A DNA stretch of 64,000 nt from JBDHTS01 sp044221445 (GTDB taxonomy: Bacteria; Pseudomonadota; Alphaproteobacteria; Micavibrionales; Micavibrionaceae), in contig JBGAPF010000006.1 in NCBI GenBank assembly GCA_044221445.1, positions 45,334-109,333 on the forward strand. The letters are read 5' to 3'. Below, piece after piece: positions 1 to 7,952 of this stretch. The translations under genes and the position numbers were made by a program. Below the pieces are notes generated by a model. That model saw only the letters and a program-made list of their open reading frames with translations, ran no database searches and was not told where the DNA came from. Numbering within the stretch: position 1 is the stretch's first letter; every line of letters starts with the position of its first letter.

Positions 1-499
1 GAACAAGGTCCAGAGCGGCCTGCAGGCGTTCCCGCTCCTGTGTCTCCGCTTCGCGCGCCGCCTGAATCGTGTCATTCTGGCGGTGCGTTTGGGTGTCATC
101 TTCCAACCAGAGGATATCGAGACGGCTTGTTCCTGAAAGGTCCTGTCCGCGGCGGCCGGATAGTCGGAACACCCTGGTGCCGGATGCATTGCGGGCGGCA
201 AGGGTAAATGTCTGGCCGGGGGCTTTCAGGCCGGCGAACAACCCTTCCAGCGCGGCGCCGTCGTCCGGTGAAAGGGCATGCTGGACATCCTGTAGATTAC
301 GCACGGAAGGCAGGCCGAGTAAAGCGCAAAATCCCTGGCTGTACGCGACCGTACCGTCTTCGGCGAAGCCGCAATATTCCCCCGGCACGGCATCGAGAAA
401 TGCCTCCAGCCTGGATTGCCCGGGCGACGGGGCGGCGGATTTTCGTCCGCCGAGCCAGCCGGTCAGCCCCCTTTTTTCATTTTTTGCGATCCCGTCCAC
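1..499 (-). CDS. PAS-domain sensor protein, N-terminal part (probable sensor histidine kinase), cut by window edge
   Basis: Reading leftward from a GTG at 499, the frame stays open to the window edge (about 166 codons). An in-frame TAG lies four codons upstream of the GTG, so this is the earliest usable start; no clear Shine-Dalgarno is visible. Residues about 30-140 read like a PAS fold (segment with EYCGFAEDGTVAYSQGF, then a hydrophobic strand ending LDILWLEDD). They are followed by an acidic/basic helix with REAETQERERLQAALDL, typical of the linker before a further PAS or kinase core. The output domain lies outside the window, so a histidine kinase is inference; a diguanylate cyclase or other PAS protein is possible. 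Confidence 0.55.
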   Translation of the reverse strand, partial: MDGIAKNEKRGLTGWLGGRKSAAPSPGQSRLEAFLDAVPGEYCGFAEDGTVAYSQGFCALLGLPSVRNLQDVQHALSPDDGAALEGLFAGLKAPGQTFTLAARNASGTRVFRLSGRRGQDLSGTSRLDILWLEDDTQTHRQNDTIQAAREAETQERERLQAALDLV

Positions 500-579
500 G
501 ACAGGAGTCTAAAGCCAGCCTCGGCAAAGGACAAGATTGGAAAACCGGCGCAGGCGACTTGCCACCAGCCTTGAAGAAA

Positions 580-1080
580 TTATTTCAGCTTCGCCGGTTC
601 CGGCTCCGCGCCGCCCCAGGGCATGGGCGTGACGACCGCGACCGCGTTTTTGGGCGATCCCTCGACCACGCGGTCGCTCCAGGTCAGGTAGACCAGGGAC
701 CCGTTGGCGTCGTCGTAAAACCGCGTGACGTGCAGACGCTTGAAAATCAGCGACCGGCGTTCGTTGAACACCTCTTCGCCCTTCACCCCTTTGCGGATCG
801 GCGCTGTGTAGGCGACCGGACCGGTCTGGCGGCAGGCGATGCTGGCGTCCGACAGATCTTCCGCCACGCCGAACGCGCCCGAGATGCCGCCGGTCACCGG
901 GCGGCTGACGTAACAGGTAACACCCCGGATGGCAGGGTCTTCGAACGCCGCGATCTTGATCTTGTGGTTGGGCCCGATCAGCTTGAAGACGGTGCTGACC
1001 TCCCCGACCGGCCGGCCGTCATTGGCGAAGGCCGCGCCGGGCATCAGCATGGCCAGAACGGCGAACACAAAAAATCTCAT
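580..1080 (-). CDS. creA: CreA family periplasmic protein
   Basis: 166 residues, the usual CreA length. It starts with a clear Sec signal peptide (MRFFVFAVLAMLMPGAAFA, cleavage about residue 19). The mature part carries the CreA pattern: an early GEVSTVFKLIGPNHKI segment, then AFEDPAIRGVTCYVSR, and a C-terminal YLTWSDRVVEGSPKNAVAVV. CreA proteins are conserved periplasmic proteins of unknown biochemical role. The start ATG overlaps the stop of the upstream AAA+ gene as ATGA, so the two are probably translationally coupled. Confidence 0.92.
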   Translation of the reverse strand: MRFFVFAVLAMLMPGAAFANDGRPVGEVSTVFKLIGPNHKIKIAAFEDPAIRGVTCYVSRPVTGGISGAFGVAEDLSDASIACRQTGPVAYTAPIRKGVKGEEVFNERRSLIFKRLHVTRFYDDANGSLVYLTWSDRVVEGSPKNAVAVVTPMPWGGAEPEPAKLK

Positions 1081-2864
1081 CGTTCTTCCTTCACGATCTG
1101 CAGGCGGCTGCGCCCGGTATCCCAGGGCAGGTCTTCCATATGGATGCGCACGATTTCTTCCTTCTGATGCAGGCGGTTGCGGACCACGCGCCGCGCCTGC
1201 CGCGCGATGGTCTGTTCGAACAGGGTGCGGACGCCCCGGCCGTTGGCGTTGAACAGGCCGCCCTGTTTCGCGGCCTGCGCCATGTGCCTGTCGATCTCGC
1301 CTTCCACGCCGTCGCCGAAGACATACTGGTAATCCGCCGCGAACAGGCGGAACAGCTGCCCGGCCTCGGCGGGCCCCGTCGGCGGAAATTCGAAAGTATG
1401 GGTAAAGCGCGACCGGATGCCGGGGTTGGCGGCAAAAAACGTCTTCATCGGCCCCGGATAACCGGCGATGATGATCAGCAGGTCGTCGCGCCGGTCCTCC
1501 ATGAATTTCAGGATGACCTCGATCGCGTGGCGGCCGTAATCGCGCGCCGAATCCGACACGCCGAGGGCATAGGCCTCGTCGATGAACAGCACGCCGCCGA
1601 CCGCTTCCTCCAGTTTCGCGCGGGTCAGCTTCTCGGTCTGGCCGATATATTCGCCGACCAGCCCGCTGCGGTCGGTCTCGACCAGATGGCCTTTTTTCAG
1701 CAGCCCGGCGTCTTTCAGCACCTGGCCGATCAACCGCGCCGTCATCGTCTTGCCGGTGCCGGGGTCGCCCAGGAACGCCATGTGCAGGGACAGGGGAATG
1801 GGTTTCAGGCCGTTCAGAATGCGCAAATCCTGCAGCCGCCCCAGATTGACCAGGCGCGCCACGTCTTCCTTGATGGCGGGCAGGCCGACCAGCCCGTCGA
1901 GCGGCGCCAGGATATCTTCCTCGGATTTAACGATCTCGGGCCTGGCTTCGGATTGGGGGCTGAACAGCGCCGCCTCCGCGTCCCGGCCCGCCCGGGCCAG
2001 GCGCGGATAGGACGGCGAGAAAAACCGCAGCGGCGATCCCGGCGGCTGCGCGGGCAGCCTCGGCTTGGTTTTCAGGAATTCGCGCACATGCAGGTTCAGC
2101 CAGGTCTCGGCTTCGGGATACCCGTCGTTCATCGCCTCGACGACCAGCATCAGCCCGCCGTCCCGGTCCGGCGGAAGGCCGCCAAGCCCCAGATATTCGC
2201 AGACGCCGGTCAGGAACTTGACCTTCGCCTTCAGGCCGGGCTCGACGCTTTTGTTCGCGAGGCACAATATGCCGGCGTCCTGCAGCAGCGCGACCGCTTC
2301 CTTCTGGTCGCGCATGTCGCCGCTGCCGTGCAGGTGCGCGGCCAGGTCCGCCAGGGCCCAGACATGCCCGCGCCGTCCGGCGCGGCGCAGGACGGCCAGC
2401 ATCATCGCCTCCTGCCCGTCCTTCATGAAGATGTCGCACATGGCGTGGAACGCGAACGATTCCTCGGCGAAGGCGTCCAGCGGTTTCGACGCGCCCGGTT
2501 TTGCCGATCCGGCGCGCTCGGCGTAAAGATAGCTCAGATAGGTCTTGGCGCTCTCGTCCCCCGCCAGGAAGGCGCGGCCCAGGTAATCGGACGCCCGGTC
2601 GAAACTGGCCGCCACGCGCGGCAGCCATTGTTTCGCCTGCGGCTGCCCGCTCTGGCTGCGCCGGCGGTATTTTTCATGCCGCATCAGCTCGATCTCGCCC
2701 AGCGTGCGCCAGACTTCGGGGTCGTCGGTATGGGACGCGGCGCATTTCATGGCAAGGGTCAGCGTCCGGCGCAACAGCCGGAAAGGCTTCGACCCGCTGA
2801 CGGGCTGAAAGGATTCGAGCGCGGACAGGGCCGCCTTGAATTCCCGGAGATCGCTGTCGGACAT
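1077..2864 (-). CDS. CbbX/SpoVK-type AAA+ ATPase with helical-repeat N-terminus
   Basis: About 595 residues. I start at the ATG at 2864, which has AAGAGG eight bases upstream; a GTG 15 bases earlier is possible but lacks a better site. The first 280 or so residues are helical with Sel1/TPR-like spacing (stretches such as AKTYLSYLYAERAG and WALADLAAHLHGSGD). The C-terminal half is a CbbX/SpoVK AAA+ module with Walker A GDPGTGKT, Walker B GVLFIDEAYAL and a downstream GIRSRFTHTFEF arginine-finger region. CbbX itself is a Rubisco activase, but no Rubisco genes are present and the N-terminal repeats are not CbbX-like. The substrate is unknown. Stop overlaps the creA start by 4 nt. Confidence 0.8.
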   Translation of the reverse strand: MSDSDLREFKAALSALESFQPVSGSKPFRLLRRTLTLAMKCAASHTDDPEVWRTLGEIELMRHEKYRRRSQSGQPQAKQWLPRVAASFDRASDYLGRAFLAGDESAKTYLSYLYAERAGSAKPGASKPLDAFAEESFAFHAMCDIFMKDGQEAMMLAVLRRAGRRGHVWALADLAAHLHGSGDMRDQKEAVALLQDAGILCLANKSVEPGLKAKVKFLTGVCEYLGLGGLPPDRDGGLMLVVEAMNDGYPEAETWLNLHVREFLKTKPRLPAQPPGSPLRFFSPSYPRLARAGRDAEAALFSPQSEARPEIVKSEEDILAPLDGLVGLPAIKEDVARLVNLGRLQDLRILNGLKPIPLSLHMAFLGDPGTGKTMTARLIGQVLKDAGLLKKGHLVETDRSGLVGEYIGQTEKLTRAKLEEAVGGVLFIDEAYALGVSDSARDYGRHAIEVILKFMEDRRDDLLIIIAGYPGPMKTFFAANPGIRSRFTHTFEFPPTGPAEAGQLFRLFAADYQYVFGDGVEGEIDRHMAQAAKQGGLFNANGRGVRTLFEQTIARQARRVVRNRLHQKEEIVRIHMEDLPWDTGRSRLQIVKEER

Positions 2865-3036
2865 GGCGGACCTCTTCACTGATATGCGCTTTGAGGTGAA
2901 GTATGCCGGAAGCGGTGCGCGTCAAACAAGAAAAAACGCAGCGGCATTTTCCGCAAAGCGCCTATGAAAACCTTGAACTTTCCCCGCCTTCGTTTAAGGT
3001 GGGCCATGTTCCACCGAAAGCCTCAAGGATTGCCCG

Positions 3037-4635
3037 ATGCCGCAGACCGCGCAAACCCCGTCCCCTATCCCCCAGGCCCATGACCGCATTCTGATTCTGG
3101 ATTTCGGCAGCCAGGTGACCCAGCTGATCGCGCGGCGGATCCGGGAATCGGGCGTGTACTGCGAGATCTGGCCCTTCAATCAGGCGGATGAGAAGCGTAT
3201 CCGGGCCTACGCGCCGAAGGGCATCGTCCTCTCCGGCGGCCCGGCCAGCGTGACGGAGGAAGACAGCCCCCGCGCCCCGGACTGCGTGTTCACGATGAAC
3301 GTTCCCGTGCTCGGCATCTGCTACGGCCAGCAGACGATGGTGGAACAGCTGGGCGGCAAGGTCGAACCCGGCGACGCGTCCGGCAACGGCCGCGAATTCG
3401 GCCGCGCCTATGTCGACATGGTGGAGGATACGGATTTCGACGGCGTCTGGACGAAAGGCGGCCGCGAACAGGTGTGGATGAGCCACGGCGACCGCGTGAC
3501 GAAACTGCCCGAAGGCTTCCGCGTCATCGGCAAATCGCACGGCGCGCCCTACGCCTTCGTCGCGGATGAGAAGCGCCGCTTCTACGGCGTGCAGTTCCAT
3601 CCGGAGGTGATGCACACCCCCCACGGCGCGCAGCTCTATAAAAACTTCACCCACGCCATCTGCGGCTGTTCGGGCGACTGGACCATGGCCGCCTTCCGCG
3701 CCGAGGCCATCGAGAAGATCCGCAAACAGGTGGGCAAGGGCCGCGTCATCTGCGGCCTGTCCGGCGGCGTGGATTCGAGCGTCACCGCCGTGCTGCTGCA
3801 CGAGGCGATCGGCGACCAGCTGACCTGCATCTATGTCGATACCGGCCTGATGCGCACCGCTGAAAGCGAACAGGTGGTTGACCTGTTCCGCAACCATTAC
3901 AACATCCCGCTGATCCATGAGGACGCGGGCGAAAAATTCCTCGGCGCGCTCCAGGGCGTTTCGGACCCGGAGATGAAGCGCAAGGCCATCGGCGCCCTGT
4001 TCATCGACGCGTTCGAGGACGTGGCCTCCCGCGTCGGCAAGGTGGAATTTCTCGCGCAGGGCACGCTCTACCCCGACGTGATCGAATCGGTCAGCTTCAC
4101 CGGCGGCCCGTCGGTCACGATCAAGAGCCACCACAATGTCGGCGGCCTGCCGGAAAAGATGAAGCTGAAACTGGTCGAACCCCTGCGCGAACTGTTCAAG
4201 GACGAAGTGCGCGCGCTCGGCGTCGAACTTGGCATGCACCCCGATTTCGTGAAGCGCCACCCCTTCCCGGGGCCCGGCCTCGCCATCCGCATCCCGGGCG
4301 AGATCACGAAGGAAAAGCTCGATATCCTGCGCAAGGCCGACGCCGTGTATCTTGAGGAAATCCGCAACGCGGGTTTGTACGACGCGATCTGGCAAGCCTT
4401 CGCCGTGCTCCTCCCCGTCAAGACCGTCGGCGTGATGGGCGACGGCCGCAGCTACGACCATGTCTGCGCGCTGCGGGCGGTGACCTCGACCGACGGCATG
4501 ACCGCCGACTACTACCATTTTGACCATGAATTCTTAAGCCGCGTCGCCACCCGCATCATCAACGAAGTGCGCGGGATCAACCGCGTGGTGTACGACATTA
4601 CAAGCAAGCCGCCGGGGACGATTGAGTGGGAGTGA
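3037..4635 (+). CDS. guaA: GMP synthase (glutamine-hydrolysing)
   Basis: 532 residues, normal for GuaA. It catalyses XMP + Gln + ATP to GMP, the last step of guanine nucleotide synthesis, in the cytosol. The N-terminal class I glutamine amidotransferase domain starts at RILILDFGSQVTQLIARR, with nucleophile motif GICYGQQ (about residue 95) and the HPEVMHT His/Glu pair. The ATP-pyrophosphatase domain has the P-loop GLSGGVDSSV (about residue 243). The C-terminal dimerisation domain contains HPFPGPGLAIR and ends in the family signature KPPGTIEWE. The neighbouring accessory gene begins three bases after its stop. Confidence 0.98.
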   Translation: MPQTAQTPSPIPQAHDRILILDFGSQVTQLIARRIRESGVYCEIWPFNQADEKRIRAYAPKGIVLSGGPASVTEEDSPRAPDCVFTMNVPVLGICYGQQTMVEQLGGKVEPGDASGNGREFGRAYVDMVEDTDFDGVWTKGGREQVWMSHGDRVTKLPEGFRVIGKSHGAPYAFVADEKRRFYGVQFHPEVMHTPHGAQLYKNFTHAICGCSGDWTMAAFRAEAIEKIRKQVGKGRVICGLSGGVDSSVTAVLLHEAIGDQLTCIYVDTGLMRTAESEQVVDLFRNHYNIPLIHEDAGEKFLGALQGVSDPEMKRKAIGALFIDAFEDVASRVGKVEFLAQGTLYPDVIESVSFTGGPSVTIKSHHNVGGLPEKMKLKLVEPLRELFKDEVRALGVELGMHPDFVKRHPFPGPGLAIRIPGEITKEKLDILRKADAVYLEEIRNAGLYDAIWQAFAVLLPVKTVGVMGDGRSYDHVCALRAVTSTDGMTADYYHFDHEFLSRVATRIINEVRGINRVVYDITSKPPGTIEWE

Positions 4636-4638
4636 TAA

Positions 4639-5571
4639 ATGAAAAGGGGCGTAGTCCTAGCTGGCGTTGTAAACGCTTATAACTATAACCAAGGGCATAA
4701 TGTAAAAAGTATTGCGATTAATGATGATATCGTTCGTTCCGCCTTGGTTTATTGGGATAAGATAGAAATTCCGGATACTGCTATAGCTAGCGTTATTCTG
4801 CCGGAACCTTATGAAACTCTTGCCAAAGAAAATATTTTATCGCGGCAATTTATTGATTGTGGACTGGGGGGCAGCATACTTGGTGAATTTTTTGGTGAAG
4901 GAGGTGAGTTGACCGCAGAAATATCTATAAATGGAGAGCCTCTTGATATAGTAACGATCATTAATCAAGCACCAGTTAATATTTTCTACGAGTTATCTAA
5001 AAGTAAGGAAACTCTTTGGTCATATTTGAAAAACAGCGAAACGGCGGCTGAGCCCCCATCTTCTATATTTAATGGAAGATCGCTTATGGTCGAAATAACT
5101 AATCGCTTACCAACGCCTGATGCTTCTGTAGCTTTTGATGCCATTTTAAATTTTAAAGAAAAGCGTAATGCGGAACTTATGGCACTGCGTACTGAGTTAG
5201 ATGATATGTATCTAAAACTAGCGCAGCTTCCGGATCTGGATGCTGCCAGAGCGATTGCATTTAATAAAATTGATTCCACGATTTTAGACCTAAGAAAAGT
5301 ATCGTCTGAGAGTTTCGTTGTCAGAAATATAAAAGCATTGAAATCTGAAATTAATTGGACTGGAGCTATTGGAGCCGCTGCTGCAGTCGGTTTAACAAGT
5401 TTGGCGCTAGGGACTGCAACGGAAGTTGCTGCAATTGCAGGAGGTTTCGCTGCTATAGGAAACGGGATTAAAATTTCTTCATCTACCGAAGTTTTTGGCA
5501 AGAAACTGCCCGAGAGATTATTGCCGTATAAATATGCCCTAGATGTAAGGAATGATCTTATAGGTACCTAA
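4639..5571 (+). CDS. DUF6236-like protein of unknown function, AT-rich
   Basis: 310 residues. The ATG at 4639 is preceded by GGGAGTG, which lies in the last codons of guaA, so it would be translated by run-on from guaA. The N-terminus (MKRGVVLAGVV, then ALVYWDKIEIPD) and a middle segment (ILNFKEKRNAELMALRTELD) resemble the DUF6236 pattern. Residues about 245-280 are a hydrophobic Gly/Ala-rich stretch that could insert into membrane. Base composition and codon use are clearly AT-richer than the flanking guaA, which suggests transfer. Function unknown; the family assignment is from memory of the motif pattern. Confidence 0.72.
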   Translation: MKRGVVLAGVVNAYNYNQGHNVKSIAINDDIVRSALVYWDKIEIPDTAIASVILPEPYETLAKENILSRQFIDCGLGGSILGEFFGEGGELTAEISINGEPLDIVTIINQAPVNIFYELSKSKETLWSYLKNSETAAEPPSSIFNGRSLMVEITNRLPTPDASVAFDAILNFKEKRNAELMALRTELDDMYLKLAQLPDLDAARAIAFNKIDSTILDLRKVSSESFVVRNIKALKSEINWTGAIGAAAAVGLTSLALGTATEVAAIAGGFAAIGNGIKISSSTEVFGKKLPERLLPYKYALDVRNDLIGT

Positions 5572-5581
5572 AACTTATGCG

Positions 5582-6991
5582 CTACCCCTGCGCCAGAACC
5601 CGCCGCCCTACAATGTAACAATGCAGACTCGCCGGGATGAATTTGAGCGTCAGATTTCGTCCCGCGGCCTTCGTTCCGGTGATCGTCTTGGTCGTCACCA
5701 TCACCTGTTCCAGCTTGTTAGCCTGCGCGAAGCGGATCAGGCTTGAGAGTTTGCCCGGCTGCTCGAAATAATGGTCCGACCATTTGACCTCATAAGCCCA
5801 GGCGGGCCTCAGCGTGTCGCCGCGCAGCTTCACGATATCCACTTCGCCATTCTGCCAGCGCGCATAGCGAACCAGGGCGATGTCCGGCGAATGGAACCAC
5901 TGGGAAAACACGGCGGTTTCCGTCATGTGGCCCATGGCCGGATCGTCTTCGCCGACAGGCGTGAACAGCGCGGCGCGGATAGATGGCGCTGTGAGATACA
6001 CTTTAAAATAATGCTCGCGCTCGAAATGTTCCCCCGCCTTATTGATCTTCCGGACGCGGACGATCAGGAAAGCGGCTTCGAGATATTCGAGATATTTCTT
6101 CAGCGTCTCCTTGGCGACGCCAGAGGATTTCGACAGGCCGTCGAGGTTGACTTCGTTGCCGGTGTTATAGGACAGGACAGCGAACAGACGGTTCAGTTCC
6201 TGCACATCGCGGATGCCGTAAAGGCTCGGCAGATCGCGCAGCAGAACCTTGTCGATAATGTCCTGCCCGACATAACGGCGCATTTCCACCCGCGCATTGC
6301 CGTCGATGACGATTTCGGGATAGCCGCCGTAATTCAGGTAATCGATAAAGCATTTATTCAGCGAGTCGATGTCCCTGGCTTTATCTTCCCGTGGATCGGT
6401 CGGATGATGCTCGATCAGTTCCTCTTCCTTTTTCCTGAAATGAATGAATTCGCTGAAGGTCAAAGGCGGCAGCATGAATTCTGTGAATCGCCCAGCTCCC
6501 GATTCCCGGCTTTTCATTTTCAGCGCCGCCGCCGCCGAGCCGGAAGCGATCAGGCGAAAGGAGGGATAGGCGTCCACCATCGCCTTCAGATGAACCTCCC
6601 AGTCTTTCAGATACTGGATTTCATCGAAGAAGAGATAGAGTTCGTCGTCGCGCTTCAGCCCGTTATGCTGCATGAACAGGCCAGTCAGCTTTTCCAGTGA
6701 AAGGCCGAGATAGGTTGGCGCATCGATGGAGACATAGAATATTTTTTTGGGATCGATCCCATCCGCGATCAACCCTGCGATAGCTTGATACAGCATAACT
6801 GTTTTGCCGATCCGCCGTGGCCCCATCAGGATAACAGCGCGGCGCATTCTGGTCTGCGTAACCAGATCGTAAAATTTAGTAAAATAAGCCCGCTTTGGAT
6901 CCGTCATGAATGGGACGAGGGAAAAATCCCGCCACCAGCGGTTATCTAGAACAAGACGGGCCAGAATTTCTTCTTTGGTGATGTCTAACAT
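5582..6991 (-). CDS. AAA ATPase with C-terminal DUF4143 domain (AAA_14 family)
   Basis: 469 residues. The N-terminal P-loop is GPRRIGKTVML (about residue 57) and Walker B is LYLFFDEIQYLKDWE (about residue 120), followed by the family's ASGSAAAALK sensor segment. The second half matches DUF4143: a helix-turn-helix-like section (LSKSSGVAKETLKKYLEYLE) and a restriction-endonuclease-fold-like end (QNGEVDIVKLRGDTLRPAWAYEVKW) containing an E-V-D plus E-V-K pattern. Such proteins are common in accessory regions; their cellular role is not established. It converges on the DUF6236-like gene with a 10-nt gap. Only a weak GAAAG precedes the start. Confidence 0.87.
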   Translation of the reverse strand: MLDITKEEILARLVLDNRWWRDFSLVPFMTDPKRAYFTKFYDLVTQTRMRRAVILMGPRRIGKTVMLYQAIAGLIADGIDPKKIFYVSIDAPTYLGLSLEKLTGLFMQHNGLKRDDELYLFFDEIQYLKDWEVHLKAMVDAYPSFRLIASGSAAAALKMKSRESGAGRFTEFMLPPLTFSEFIHFRKKEEELIEHHPTDPREDKARDIDSLNKCFIDYLNYGGYPEIVIDGNARVEMRRYVGQDIIDKVLLRDLPSLYGIRDVQELNRLFAVLSYNTGNEVNLDGLSKSSGVAKETLKKYLEYLEAAFLIVRVRKINKAGEHFEREHYFKVYLTAPSIRAALFTPVGEDDPAMGHMTETAVFSQWFHSPDIALVRYARWQNGEVDIVKLRGDTLRPAWAYEVKWSDHYFEQPGKLSSLIRFAQANKLEQVMVTTKTITGTKAAGRNLTLKFIPASLHCYIVGRRVLAQG

Positions 6992-7217
6992 AAGAATTCT
7001 TTCAATAAGACTATTTATTTTCTCTTATTTGTAAAAAACTGTCAACCCACTGTCATAAAAGAGATAATCTGAAAAATTCTCTATAAGAGAAACGACAGAG
7101 TTTTAAATGATTTTAATTATATAACAATCTGATATTAAATAGAAAAAATCTTATAAATAGTGACAGAGTTTGATGAGAGTCATTAAATGCCTAGCACATT
7201 ATGATACAACCAATCTC
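6992..7217. promoter_or_regulatory. AT-rich upstream region with repeated ACTGTCA/TGACAG motifs
   Basis: This stretch is the 5' side of the DUF4143 ATPase gene and is far AT-richer than the surroundings. ACTGTCA occurs at 7038-7044 and again at 7049-7055, 11 bp apart (about one helical turn). The inverted form (GACAG) recurs at 7094-7098 and TGACAG at 7161-7166. TCTCTTATTT and AAAAGAGATAA also form a loose inverted pair around 7021-7068. I infer a promoter/operator zone for the ATPase; no confident -35/-10 pair was assigned. Confidence 0.3.
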
Positions 7218-7316
7218 ATGAAACTCTACATCGACGTCGATAGCTGCCCACGGGCCATCAAAAAAATCCTGTTCCGCGCGGCGGCGCGGGCACGGGTCGA
7301 ACTTGCTGGTCGTTAA
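7218..7316 (+). pseudogene. Frameshifted 5' remnant of a YaiI/DUF188 gene
   Basis: From the ATG at 7218 the first 29 or so codons read MKLYIDVDSCPRAIKKILFR and onward. This closely parallels the intact DUF188 protein encoded at 9138 (MKLWVDADACPKAIKEILFR). Where the intact gene has CTGACGCTGGTCGCCAACCAG, the remnant has CTTGCTGGTCGTTAATCAAG. This is a net two-base loss that shifts the frame into an immediate TAA after codon 32. No homology to the rest of the gene is visible before the next gene. The conserved Asp residues of the family N-terminus are kept, so this is a decayed copy, not chance. Confidence 0.8.
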
Positions 7317-7352
7317 TCAAGGGCGATTCTTCCCCTTTATAACAATGGCGCC

Positions 7353-7889
7353 CTAATCCTCCCCGCCAAAACGATACCGCACGCTCAAAAACAGCGTCGT
7401 CGCCACCACGCCGAAGGCGTTGTCGCCCGATCCGCTGTCGTCTTTCATGTAATAGGGCAGGGCGGCCATCGCCAGGCCCGCGTCCCATGCGCCCTGACGG
7501 AACAGCACCAGCCGCGCCTCCCCGGCCAGCAGCGGCACCGGGTAATCCTGATAGCCGGTGACGAGGCCGAGCGCCGCCGAGAGTTCCAGCGTGAACGGCC
7601 CGGCCGGTACGATATAGGGATCGGTCACGTACCCCGCGCCGATGGACGTATTGTCCACGCTGTTCGGGCTCAGCACGTAAAGCCCCCAGTTGCCGTAGCC
7701 CCGCGTATGCACCTTCACGATGCCGAGGCCGTGGCGTTCCCGGAAATCCTCGTCGCCGGACTGGAAATGCTTGCTGGCGATCGGCCCGCCCTCCAGCGTC
7801 ACCGATTCGATAACGCCCTGCGCCTGCGCGGGCGCGGCGAACAACAGCGGCAGCAAAAACGCGGCGCGCGAAAGGCGTTTGCGAAACAT
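7353..7889 (-). CDS. Predicted outer-membrane or secreted protein, unknown family
   Basis: 178 residues from the ATG at 7889, which has GGAAG just upstream; an in-frame ATG further up lacks a site. It has a good signal peptide (MFRKRLSRAAFLLPLLFAAPAQA, cleavage near residue 23). The mature part alternates polar and aromatic/hydrophobic residues (GNWGLYVLSP, ALGLVTGYQDYPVPLLAGEARL) and ends in the strand VRYRF followed by GGED. This is compatible with a small beta-barrel. I do not recognise a named family; a PagP-like or porin-like barrel is only a guess from the pattern. Confidence 0.72.
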   Translation of the reverse strand: MFRKRLSRAAFLLPLLFAAPAQAQGVIESVTLEGGPIASKHFQSGDEDFRERHGLGIVKVHTRGYGNWGLYVLSPNSVDNTSIGAGYVTDPYIVPAGPFTLELSAALGLVTGYQDYPVPLLAGEARLVLFRQGAWDAGLAMAALPYYMKDDSGSGDNAFGVVATTLFLSVRYRFGGED

Positions 7890-7952
7890 GGTTCTTCCTT
7901 CTGCTGGTCTGTCCCGTTTCACACTAAACCGGAAAACGGATGCCGCCTATCC

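Noticed and set aside
1140..2882. 580-codon plus-strand frame opposite the AAA+ gene
   Set aside because: Antisense to a gene with clear Walker motifs; no plausible domain in the product.
2962..4527. 521-codon minus-strand frame opposite guaA
   Set aside because: guaA is certain on the plus strand; the antisense product has the usual His/Asp/Arg-rich shadow composition and no family.
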